DNA from: an uncultured Eubacteriales bacterium
GTDB taxonomy: Bacteria; Bacillota; Clostridia; Oscillospirales; QAMX01
NCBI GenBank assembly: GCA_905205975.1
Contig: CAJLFQ010000062.1
Span: 1-13,453 of the forward strand
Direction: 5' to 3'
DNA length: 13,453 nucleotides
Shown: positions 7,813-13,453 of the stretch, one piece after another
How positions within the stretch are numbered: the stretch's first letter is position 1
How the letters are laid out: each line of letters starts with the position of its first letter
The notes under the pieces: model-generated
Database searches by the model: none
Told to the model about the DNA's origin: nothing
Seen by the model: only the letters and a program-made list of their open reading frames with translations
Program-made: the position numbers and the translations under genes

Positions 7813-8645
7813 GGCTGGACGCACTTCCGTTCAAATTGTTCAATATCGATTTGCTGGCAGAAATCTTCCACGTCGGTTTCCAGGAAGCTGCGGGCGCGTG
7901 CCGAAAAACCGTCATCGGTATCGCTGACAAACAGCCGGAGCGTACCGGTTCGATGCGGGTCGGCATGGGAACCGTCATCCATCTGCTGTTCTGCCAGCCG
8001 TTTGGCCGCCTCTGCGCCCGGGTCAATCAGGGTGATTCTGCCTTCCGTCAGGGTTCGGACAGCGTCCGCGAGGAGCGGATAATGCGTACAGCCGAGAATC
8101 AGCGTATCTGCGCCGAAATCGAGGATCGGCGACAGGTATTCCATCAAAACCGTCCGAACCACAATATCATCCGCCGACCAGCGGCCGTTTTCGACTAGCG
8201 GCACCAGCAGCGGGCATGGAACGCTATGTACAGAAACCGACGGCGCCTGTTCGGCAATCCTTCGCGCATAGACGCCCGAACGGATGGATGCCGCTGTGCC
8301 AATGACGCCGATGCGTCCGTTTCGGGTTGCCCGAACCGCGGCCAGGGCTGCGGCATCGATCACACCGTCTGTCGGAATTGAATACGTTTTGCGCAGCAAA
8401 TCCAACGCAACCGCGCTGACCGTTCCACAGGCAACAATGACGCGCTTGATGTTATGGCTCAGCAGAAAATTCATATCGGACAAGGCGTACCGGCATATCG
8501 TTTCTTCTGAGCGGGAACCATATGGCTGTCGGCCGGTATCGCCGAAATAAATGATATCTTCCGACGGCAGCAGCTTTCGCAGCTGCTTTACGGCCGTCAA
8601 TCCGCCCAGGCCGCTGTCAAAAACGCCGATGGGACGATTATCCAT
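7809..8645 (-). CDS. murI: Glutamate racemase
   Basis: A 278-residue cytosolic, cofactor-independent racemase that makes D-glutamate for peptidoglycan. The family motifs are present: VFDSGLGGL with Asp10 and Ser11, YFGDTGRQPYG (33-43), the first catalytic cysteine Cys73 in VACGTVS, and the second, Cys186, in LGCTHYP. The first motif reads C-G-T where most characterised enzymes have C-N-T, so the asparagine is replaced by glycine; both cysteines and the second motif are intact. The ATG at 8645 has a strong AGGGGGGA site about ten bases upstream and overlaps the ddl stop by eight bases (ATGGATAA), which implies translational coupling. An upstream TTG at 8684 is rejected. Pairing with ddl puts two peptidoglycan precursor enzymes in one transcript. 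Confidence 0.95.
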   Translation of the reverse strand: MDNRPIGVFDSGLGGLTAVKQLRKLLPSEDIIYFGDTGRQPYGSRSEETICRYALSDMNFLLSHNIKRVIVACGTVSAVALDLLRKTYSIPTDGVIDAAALAAVRATRNGRIGVIGTAASIRSGVYARRIAEQAPSVSVHSVPCPLLVPLVENGRWSADDIVVRTVLMEYLSPILDFGADTLILGCTHYPLLADAVRTLTEGRITLIDPGAEAAKRLAEQQMDDGSHADPHRTGTLRLFVSDTDDGFSARARSFLETDVEDFCQQIDIEQFERKCVQP

Positions 8646-9714
8646 GGATTGCACATCCCCCCTGCCGGGCCATGGCCGCTTCAATCAGGCGGGTGATCAT
8701 ATCGCGGTTGGAGATGCCGAGCCGTTCGATCAGCTTCGGATACATGCTGATGCTCGTAAAGCCCGGCAGCGTGTTGATTTCGTTGAAAATGACCTGCATA
8801 TCGCTTTTCCGCAGGAAGAAATCGACGCGCGAAAGCCCTTTGCAGCTCAGCAGACGGAAGACGCGGGCCGCCGTCTGGCGCAGCTCCTCTGTTTTTTCCG
8901 GCGGAATCGGCGGGTCAAAGAGCGTTTTGCTTGAGGCGTCGTTGTATTTTGCGTCATACGAGTAAAATTCCTGGGTCGGAATGATCTGGCCGACACCGGA
9001 GACAATTTCCGCCCGGTCACCGAGCACAGCCGTTTCCAGTTCCAGGCCGTCGATGAATTCCTCGATCAGAATGCGGGTGTCAAAGCGGCGCGCCTCTGCG
9101 ATGGCTTGCAGGAGTTCCGCATGTTTTTTGGCTTTGGAGACGCCGACAGAAGACCCGGTGTTGGCCGGTTTGACGAAGACCGGATACGAAAACTTTGCTT
9201 CTGCGCGCGCCGCCAGCGATTCAGCCGGTTCTTCCGGATCCGTTGAGGCAACCCATGCAGCCTGCGGGATCCCCTCCGATGCGCAGATGATCTTGGTGTA
9301 GATTTTGTCCATGCTGATGGCTGCTCCGGCGACGCCGCTGCCGACAAAGGGAACGCCTGCCAGCTGGAACAAGCCCTGCACGCTGCCGTCTTCCCCGTTT
9401 TCGCCGTGCAGAATCGGGAAAACGCAGTCGGGATGAATGCAGCGGTCGCCGATCAGCAGGCCGGATTTTTCACCGCCGCGGGACGGCGAAAAAACGACCG
9501 CGCGGTTCTCCGGCGCCGTTTCCCATGCGCCGGAACGAACCAGTTCAGCATCGTCTGCCGTCAGGAACCATGCGCCATCCTTCCGGATGCCGACCGGCAG
9601 GACGTTGAAACGGCTGCGGTCCATGTTTTCCAAAACCATCGCGCCGGAGCGGCACGAAACCTCATGTTCCGGCGAGACGCCGCCGAAAATCACGCAAATT
9701 GTTTTTTGATTCAT
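8638..9714 (-). CDS. ddl: D-alanine--D-alanine ligase
   Basis: A 358-residue ATP-grasp enzyme that joins two D-alanines for the peptidoglycan pentapeptide in the cytosol. Motifs in order: FGGVSPEHEVS (10-20), HGENGEDG (103-110), the ATP-binding VKPANTGSSVGVSKA (181-195), EEFIDGLELE (218-227), the omega-loop FYSYDAKY (250-257) and the Mg2+-binding VDFFLR (297-302) and NEINTLPGFT (311-320). The tyrosine in AKY equals the residue that marks D-Ala rather than D-lactate specificity, so a glycopeptide-resistance ligase is unlikely. I chose ATG 9714; GGAAGGGG lies about 14 bases upstream. An in-frame TTG at 9738 overlaps that ribosome-binding site and is less likely. It is the first gene of the eight-gene block and is probably transcribed from the promoter at 9808-9835. 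Confidence 0.95.
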   Translation of the reverse strand: MNQKTICVIFGGVSPEHEVSCRSGAMVLENMDRSRFNVLPVGIRKDGAWFLTADDAELVRSGAWETAPENRAVVFSPSRGGEKSGLLIGDRCIHPDCVFPILHGENGEDGSVQGLFQLAGVPFVGSGVAGAAISMDKIYTKIICASEGIPQAAWVASTDPEEPAESLAARAEAKFSYPVFVKPANTGSSVGVSKAKKHAELLQAIAEARRFDTRILIEEFIDGLELETAVLGDRAEIVSGVGQIIPTQEFYSYDAKYNDASSKTLFDPPIPPEKTEELRQTAARVFRLLSCKGLSRVDFFLRKSDMQVIFNEINTLPGFTSISMYPKLIERLGISNRDMITRLIEAAMARQGGCAIHG

Positions 9715-9763
9715 ATTGCGGTTGATTTCCCCTTCCAAAACAGAAATAAAAGCAAAAAACGCT

Positions 9764-9800
9764 GTGCATTGAATTTACGGAAGCAGACTTGACAATGCAC
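9764..9800. promoter_or_regulatory. Inverted repeat in the divergent promoter region, possible operator
   Basis: GTGCATTG (9764-9771) and its exact complement CAATGCAC (9793-9800) are separated by 21 bases. The right arm overlaps the -35 of the HD-gene promoter by two bases, and both arms lie just downstream of the predicted ddl transcription start. It could bind a dimeric regulator or form a hairpin in the ddl leader RNA. Which, if either, is not known. Confidence 0.5.
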
Positions 9801-9817
9801 GGTTCGCATAGTAAAAT
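9789..9817 (+). promoter_or_regulatory. Promoter of the HD/CBS gene pair
   Basis: A perfect TTGACA (9789-9794), a 17-base spacer and TAAAAT (9812-9817) make a near-consensus sigma-70/A promoter. Transcription would begin near 9824, giving a leader of about 110 bases before the HD gene. Its -10 overlaps the -10 of the opposing ddl promoter. Confidence 0.88.
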
Positions 9818-9835
9818 GAAGTAAGCGGTTTTCAA
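9808..9835 (-). promoter_or_regulatory. Probable promoter of the ddl operon
   Basis: On the minus strand TTGAAA (9830-9835), a 16-base spacer and TACTAT (9808-9813) match five and four of six consensus bases. Transcription would start near 9801. This is the best candidate upstream of ddl, but it is weaker than the opposing promoter, whose -10 it overlaps by two bases. Confidence 0.6.
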
Positions 9836-9932
9836 ACTGCTCCGGCCTGAGAAGGCCTGAAAAAGAGCTGCGGCCCCAGAGCTATTTTACAGCGTGCCGT
9901 TGGGGCAACACCCGAAAGGATGCGATGATTCT
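9824..9932 (+). ncRNA. Structured 5' leader of the HD gene, unidentified
   Basis: Between the predicted start site and the HD gene lie two potential hairpins. One is GGCC (9844-9847) with GGCC (9854-9857) around a TGAGAA loop, possibly extended by GCTC (9839-9842) with GAGC (9865-9868). The other is GCCCCA (9873-9878) with TGGGGC (9901-9906) enclosing an inner GCT/AGC stem. The ribosome-binding site AAAGGA (9915-9920) lies outside both. I cannot match it to a riboswitch class I know, there is no U-run that would make a terminator, and it may be an ordinary leader. Confidence 0.35.
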
Positions 9933-10607
9933 TTGGAACTGACATATGACGCAATCCGTGCCAACAGCACGGTCAATACCTATATTCTCGCCGGGAACGA
10001 CGCGCTCGGCACCATCGGCTATACGGAACACGGCTTTGCCCATGCGACAAAAGCGGCGCTTTCATCGGCAGAAATTCTGGAGCAGCTGCACTATGACGCG
10101 CATACCGTGGAGCTGGCGCGTATCGCCGGGTATCTGCACGACATCGGCAACATGGTCAACCGGAACGATCACGCGCTGACCGGCGGAACCATGGCCTTCT
10201 CCCTGCTGACTTCGCTCGGCGGCAACCCCGCCGACATCGCCGTCATTTGTGCGGCGATCGGCAACCACGATGAATTGTCCGGACAACCGGTCAATGCGGT
10301 CGCTGCGGCCCTGGTGCTGGCCGACAAGAGCGACGTGCGCCGGACGCGCGTCCGGCCGTTGAAAACAGCTGGCGGCGGCTTCATCAGCGACATCCACGAC
10401 CGCGTCAACTACGCCGCCGTTTCCAATGCACTGGAACTGGATGCCGGCGCAAAAAGCATCACGCTGCGCCTTCAGATTGACACGGAGATCTGCGCCGTGA
10501 TGGAATATTTTGAGATCTTTTTGAACCGCATGCTGATGAGCAGGCGTGCAGCAGAATACCTCGGGCTGTCGTTTCACCTTGAGATCAACGGCACGCAGAT
10601 GCTGTAA
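9933..10607 (+). CDS. HD-domain phosphohydrolase
   Basis: A 224-residue cytosolic protein of a well-spread but uncharacterised Clostridia HD family. The metal-binding set is visible: His37 in GYTEHGFAH (29-37), the HD doublet His69-Asp70 in GYLHDIGN (66-73), NHDE (111-114), and Asp131 in LADKSDVRR (129-137), followed by DIHDRVNY (153-160). Such proteins hydrolyse phosphate esters, often of nucleotides; the substrate here is unknown. The start is taken as TTG 9933, giving MELTYDAIRAN, with AAAGGA 12 bases upstream. A GTG at 9894 would place the leader and ribosome-binding site inside the gene and is rejected. It is followed 30 bases later by the CBS gene, so the two form an operon with their own promoter and terminator. 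Confidence 0.88.
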   Translation: MELTYDAIRANSTVNTYILAGNDALGTIGYTEHGFAHATKAALSSAEILEQLHYDAHTVELARIAGYLHDIGNMVNRNDHALTGGTMAFSLLTSLGGNPADIAVICAAIGNHDELSGQPVNAVAAALVLADKSDVRRTRVRPLKTAGGGFISDIHDRVNYAAVSNALELDAGAKSITLRLQIDTEICAVMEYFEIFLNRMLMSRRAAEYLGLSFHLEINGTQML

Positions 10608-10637
10608 ACGCGATGCAGGCGGCAAGGAGTGTATGCA

Positions 10638-11342
10638 GTGACCAACCGGAAAACGGATGAATTTTTAGATCTTTACAAGCGTTTGGAGAATGCAGCGGTC
10701 AAAATCGTCGGAGACCCCGGCCGCGGCAGCGTCATTGTCCGGCTGTCGAACCATCCCCGGTATGAAAAATACCGGAACGAGTTTGACTGCTGCCGGGAGG
10801 TCCGCAACCTGCTTTCGCACGAGGTCCGGATCGACGGCGATTTTGCCGTGACGCCCAGCGACAGCGCAATCGACTTTTTGCAGCAGATGCTCGCCATGGT
10901 GGAAACGCCGCCGACAGCGCTGTCGCGCGCGACGCCGAGGAACCGTCTGCTTTCTGCAAAACCCGGCGACCCCGTCTTGGCTTTGGCGCGCGCCATGCAG
11001 GCGAAAGGCATCAGCCATGTTCCGCTGCTGTCTGACGGCGCAGTAACCGGCGTTTTCTCCGAAAACGTCATTTTTGAGGCTTTGATTCAGAATCAGAGCC
11101 TTCAGATTACAGAGGAAACGCCGCTCTCAGCGTTTGCTTCTTTTCTGCCGATTGCGCGCACGCTCGGCAAAACCTATCAGTTTCTGCCGGAGACGGCAAC
11201 CGTTGACGATGCAAGCGATCTGTTTGACCGCTTCGCCGGAAAGGGGCGCAAACTGAAAATCCTGTTTCTCACGAAGCACGGCCGGCCGGAGGAATCCCTG
11301 CTCGGCCTGCTTTCCCCGTATGACGTGCTTGACCGCGGCTGA
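10638..11342 (+). CDS. CBS-domain protein with helical N-terminal domain carrying an RNxxxH motif
   Basis: A 234-residue cytosolic protein. Residues 1-90 look mainly helical and contain CREVRNLLSHE (52-62). The segment Arg56-Asn57-x-x-x-His61 fits the RNxxxH pattern typical of HEPN ribonuclease domains, though a short motif alone does not prove that fold. Residues about 96-155 (LSAKPGDPVLALARAMQ, then SHVPLLSDGAVTGVFSEN) form one CBS motif, and about 178-232 (KILFLTKHGRPEE, then LLGLLSPYDVL) the second. CBS pairs usually bind adenine nucleotides and act as regulatory sensors. The start is GTG 10638 with AAGGAG eight bases upstream; an earlier GTG at 10629 overlaps that site. The last codons and stop lie inside the terminator stem. 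The CBS assignment is good; an RNase role is only a hypothesis. Confidence 0.85.
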   Translation: MTNRKTDEFLDLYKRLENAAVKIVGDPGRGSVIVRLSNHPRYEKYRNEFDCCREVRNLLSHEVRIDGDFAVTPSDSAIDFLQQMLAMVETPPTALSRATPRNRLLSAKPGDPVLALARAMQAKGISHVPLLSDGAVTGVFSENVIFEALIQNQSLQITEETPLSAFASFLPIARTLGKTYQFLPETATVDDASDLFDRFAGKGRKLKILFLTKHGRPEESLLGLLSPYDVLDRG

Positions 11343-11363
11343 ACACATTCAGCCGCGGTTTTT
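11332..11363 (+). terminator. Intrinsic terminator of the HD/CBS operon
   Basis: ACCGCGGCTGAA (11332-11343) and TTCAGCCGCGGT (11348-11359) form a perfect 12-bp stem with a four-base CACA loop, followed by a T-rich tail from 11359 (TTTTT, then GTTTGTTTTTT). The CBS stop codon at 11340-11342 is part of the stem. The opposite strand has no U-run after the hairpin, so it should stop only plus-strand transcription. Confidence 0.95.
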
Positions 11364-11373
11364 GTTTGTTTTT

Positions 11374-12189
11374 TCAGCCGCGCAGTGCACGGTACCGTTC
11401 GGTCAGCAGTTCCACGACATGGGCAACCGCATCGTCTTCGTTGGAGCGGACGACGCAGCTGGCGCAGGCAAGGGCGTATTCGTCACCGTTTTCCGGAACG
11501 AAGCCCATTTTCGCCGCTTTCAGCATTTCAACGTCGTTATAGCCGTCGCCGACGGCATAGACATCTTCATGGGAGATGCCGAGATAATCGGCCAGCTTCA
11601 GCAAAGCCGTCCCCTTGTCAACGCCTTTTTTCAGCACTTCGAGGTAACCGCCGTCCGTCGGCAGGAAGCCGATTTCCGGATAGTTTTCCGCCAGGAATTT
11701 CTGCACCAATGCAACGTCGCTTTTTTGGCCGCCCAGCATCACCTTGGCCCACGGACGCGGCGCTTCTGCCGGGTCGTCGACCGGGGTAAACGGAATAGAC
11801 TGGCTGGTAAAGTGGCGTTCGGACTGTTCGGAGAGGTGAACGGCAAAGCCATGGTCAAAGGGGTACATTTCAATGGCGAGGTGCGGGAATTCTCGGGCGA
11901 CCGCGCGCATGGGTTCGATCCCTTCGTCGCCGATGCCGTCAAAGACTGCAATCTTTTTCGCTGCGTAGTCATACGCCATGCCGCCGTTGGCCAGCAGCAC
12001 TGGCGCGTTGATGATATCCGGCGAGTAAGAATGGAAGCCCAGATAACTGCGGCCTGTGGAAACCGTGAAGCGGCCGCCGTTTGCGATGAAAAAACCCAGC
12101 GCGTCGCGGACGCCCTTCGTCACCTGTTTATCAGAAGGCACCAGTGTGCCGTCATAATCGCTTGCAAGCAGAACGCCATCGAAAAGCAT
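11374..12189 (-). CDS. Cof-type HAD-superfamily phosphatase
   Basis: A 271-residue cytosolic hydrolase of the Cof/YidA-like (HAD-IIB) group, of normal length. Motif I, DYDGT (11-15), holds nucleophile Asp11 and acid Asp13. Motif II is the Ser or Thr in STGR (44-47), motif III is probably Lys188 in EVLKKGVDKG (184-193), and motif IV is GDGYND (214-219) with metal-binding Asp215 and Asp219. The central cap (about 85-185) sets substrate choice, usually sugar phosphates, nucleotides or flavin mononucleotide; no substrate can be assigned here. The ATG has GGAGG six bases upstream and its own promoter at 12228-12256. It converges on the CBS gene and ends 31 bases from it. No terminator acting in its own direction is visible. 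Confidence 0.92.
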   Translation of the reverse strand: MLFDGVLLASDYDGTLVPSDKQVTKGVRDALGFFIANGGRFTVSTGRSYLGFHSYSPDIINAPVLLANGGMAYDYAAKKIAVFDGIGDEGIEPMRAVAREFPHLAIEMYPFDHGFAVHLSEQSERHFTSQSIPFTPVDDPAEAPRPWAKVMLGGQKSDVALVQKFLAENYPEIGFLPTDGGYLEVLKKGVDKGTALLKLADYLGISHEDVYAVGDGYNDVEMLKAAKMGFVPENGDEYALACASCVVRSNEDDAVAHVVELLTERYRALRG

Positions 12190-12227
12190 AAGAATCCTCC
12201 AAAGGTTTTTTTTAGAATTACTTTCCT

Positions 12228-12256
12228 ATTATACAACAAAATGGCGTTCTTGGCAA
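12228..12256 (-). promoter_or_regulatory. Promoter of the HAD phosphatase gene
   Basis: On the minus strand TTGCCA (12251-12256) and a perfect TATAAT (12228-12233) are 17 bases apart. The start site would be near 12221, giving a leader of about 30 bases with GGAGG before the ATG. It lies in the 92-base gap after the ATPase gene, so the phosphatase can be transcribed independently. Confidence 0.9.
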
Positions 12257-12281
12257 GAGCAGGGATGAAAATATGTGCCGT

Positions 12282-13376
12282 TCACCTGCAGCATTCCGCT
12301 GTCAGCGTATCTGCAAGGCGATTCAGTCCCTCATAATCCGTATATGGGCGGTAGACAGCTTCCAGCTGATCATGCAGGCGGCGCGCCTCCGCAAGGCATT
12401 CGCATCCGTCTTCGATCAGCGCCGTTCCCGCACGGTGCAGGATTTTCAGGCGGGCACGGCTTTTTTTCACGACGTCCGGCGCGATGGCGTCGTCCAGCCG
12501 GATGTTCCGGATATGCTCGGATGTGTCAAAAACAGCATCGCGCTGTACGGCAATCAGCAGTCCGGCCTCCGGAATCGCCAGCGCCGTCAGTCGGGCCGGA
12601 ACCAGCGGATCATAGCACGTCGCGGTTTCATACCCGTTCTCCTCTGCCGCCTCCAAAATCGGGGCAAGCAGGAAGGGCGACAAGCCATAACGATCCCAGA
12701 CGGCGATCTGATTGACCGGCATGCCGTTCTGCGATGCGAACACGCCGAGGGATTCCGGGAATGCAAGCACCCCTTCTGGCGTCAAACCGGAAAGGAATCG
12801 CTTTTTGGCCGGCCGGCGAACTGCATACGGACGAACCGGCAGATACTTTCTGGCCAGCGCAGCGCCGCGTTTGGCCAAGTGCGCCGTATCAACGCCGCCG
12901 AGCACCATGGAAAGCGAAGCCGTCGCCGCGCTGTATGCACCTGTCAGGCGCTTTCTGGCCGCTTCATGGCAAGCCTTGACTTCACGCGTCAACGCCTCGA
13001 CGTTCGCCCGCTCCGCCTGCACATCCGTCGAAACATACGGCGAAAGAGAAATATAGCGTTCCAGCACGCCGTGCATCGCAGCTTCACGCGCATGCGGCGT
13101 CGTCGCGTCAATGACTGCGGTTCCCGTCTCGCGGATTCGGACGGCATCAAGCGAAGACGGGTCGGACGGGCAGTATATTTTTTCAACATGGTATCCCTTT
13201 TGCAGGGCGGCTTCCGCGATTTTGCCCATCAGTGTCGATTTGCCGTTTCCGGCACCGCCTTTGAGCAAAAAGACCTTTTTCATCTCACTTGGTTCGTAGA
13301 AAAAATCGAAATACGAGAAAAAACCGCGGCCGGAATTGGATCCGATAAAAAAGCGGGTTTCCTTTTGATTCTGCAT
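12282..13376 (-). CDS. Tandem P-loop ATPase, PRK06851-like, second domain degenerate
   Basis: A 364-residue cytosolic protein resembling the PRK06851 family of tandem P-loop ATPases, whose function is unknown. The first domain has Walker A GGAGNGKST (40-48) and a later GTAVIDATTPH (85-95) strand that may act as Walker B. The second domain (about 183-330) repeats the same layout; residues 61-90 and 247-276 align without gaps at 10 of 30 identities. Its counterpart of the P-loop reads DRYGLSP (residues 228-234), so it probably does not bind nucleotide in the usual way. The C-terminus is helical and charged. The start is ATG 13376 with GGAG seven bases upstream; an earlier in-frame start at 13403 is less likely. 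It may be cotranscribed with a gene off the right edge or from a weak upstream promoter. The next gene has its own promoter. Function unknown. Confidence 0.85.
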   Translation of the reverse strand: MQNQKETRFFIGSNSGRGFFSYFDFFYEPSEMKKVFLLKGGAGNGKSTLMGKIAEAALQKGYHVEKIYCPSDPSSLDAVRIRETGTAVIDATTPHAREAAMHGVLERYISLSPYVSTDVQAERANVEALTREVKACHEAARKRLTGAYSAATASLSMVLGGVDTAHLAKRGAALARKYLPVRPYAVRRPAKKRFLSGLTPEGVLAFPESLGVFASQNGMPVNQIAVWDRYGLSPFLLAPILEAAEENGYETATCYDPLVPARLTALAIPEAGLLIAVQRDAVFDTSEHIRNIRLDDAIAPDVVKKSRARLKILHRAGTALIEDGCECLAEARRLHDQLEAVYRPYTDYEGLNRLADTLTAECCR

Positions 13377-13453
13377 ACGCCATCTCCGTTCTGAATCGGT
13401 CATTCGGATTCTGTTTCAGACTATGCGAAAGGGCAGAAATGCGTGAATTCAGA

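Noticed and set aside
8638..9714. Glycopeptide-resistance (Van-type) D-Ala-D-Lac ligase
   Set aside because: The omega-loop keeps the A-K-Y tyrosine of D-Ala-D-Ala ligases, and no vanH, vanX or two-component regulator genes are nearby.
9714..9738. Upstream TTG start for ddl
   Set aside because: It would place the GGAAGGGG ribosome-binding site inside the coding region, and the family normally begins at the MNQKTICVIFGG segment.
9844..9857. PyrR-binding hairpin or TPP riboswitch fragment (CCTGAGAAGG)
   Set aside because: It resembles the PyrR loop CCNGNGAGG but has an extra base, no pyrimidine gene follows, and the other conserved TPP riboswitch elements are absent.
12273..13394. Plus-strand open frame of about 373 codons
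   Set aside because: It is an antisense shadow of the P-loop ATPase gene, with arginine- and glutamine-rich low-information sequence.
1..13453. Mobile element, prophage, CRISPR array or tRNA/rRNA genes
   Set aside because: No transposase, integrase, phage or Cas motifs, no regularly spaced repeats and no tRNA-like cloverleaf were seen on either strand.

Overview
The window is bacterial chromosomal DNA of moderately high G+C with dense, short-spaced genes. Consensus sigma-70/A promoters, strong purine-rich ribosome-binding sites and occasional GTG/TTG starts are all visible. The gene families (DUF3842, a YwiB/DUF1934 protein next to argS, a DUF2079 membrane protein, a PRK06851-like tandem ATPase, and an HD protein followed by a CBS protein) together point to a Firmicute, most likely an anaerobic Clostridia. 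The species cannot be named from sequence alone. I see no phage, transposon, CRISPR array, tRNA or rRNA.

Layout. Positions 1-298 are an AT-richer intergenic region. It has a run of eleven C's near the left edge and ends in a hairpin terminator (237-286) for the minus-strand gene to its right, a Gfo/Idh/MocA-type oxidoreductase (299-1345). That gene has its own near-perfect promoter (1437-1464), placed just beyond the end of the next gene. From 1466 to 9714 eight minus-strand genes form one tight block, read right to left: ddl, murI, a YwiB-like protein, argS, a homocysteine S-methyltransferase-like protein, a histidine phosphatase, a DUF2079 membrane protein and DUF3842. Three junctions overlap by 3-8 bases and the largest gap is 77 bases. 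It starts with two peptidoglycan precursor enzymes (D-Ala-D-Ala ligase and glutamate racemase) and continues into translation and less understood functions.

At 9715-9932 a compact divergent control region separates this block from a plus-strand pair: an HD-domain phosphohydrolase (9933-10607) and a CBS-domain protein (10638-11342). The pair has its own consensus promoter, a structured leader and an intrinsic terminator (11332-11363). The two divergent promoters overlap at their -10 elements, and an inverted repeat lies beside them. A Cof-type HAD phosphatase (11374-12189, minus) with its own strong promoter converges on the pair. A tandem P-loop ATPase (12282-13376, minus) fills the right end.

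Most of the window is ordinary housekeeping sequence. The items most worth a second look are the HD/CBS pair, whose CBS protein carries an R-N-x-x-x-H motif of the HEPN ribonuclease type; the ATPase whose second P-loop domain has lost its Walker A motif; the homocysteine methyltransferase with a remnant of a MetH-like pterin domain; and the overlapping divergent promoter region.
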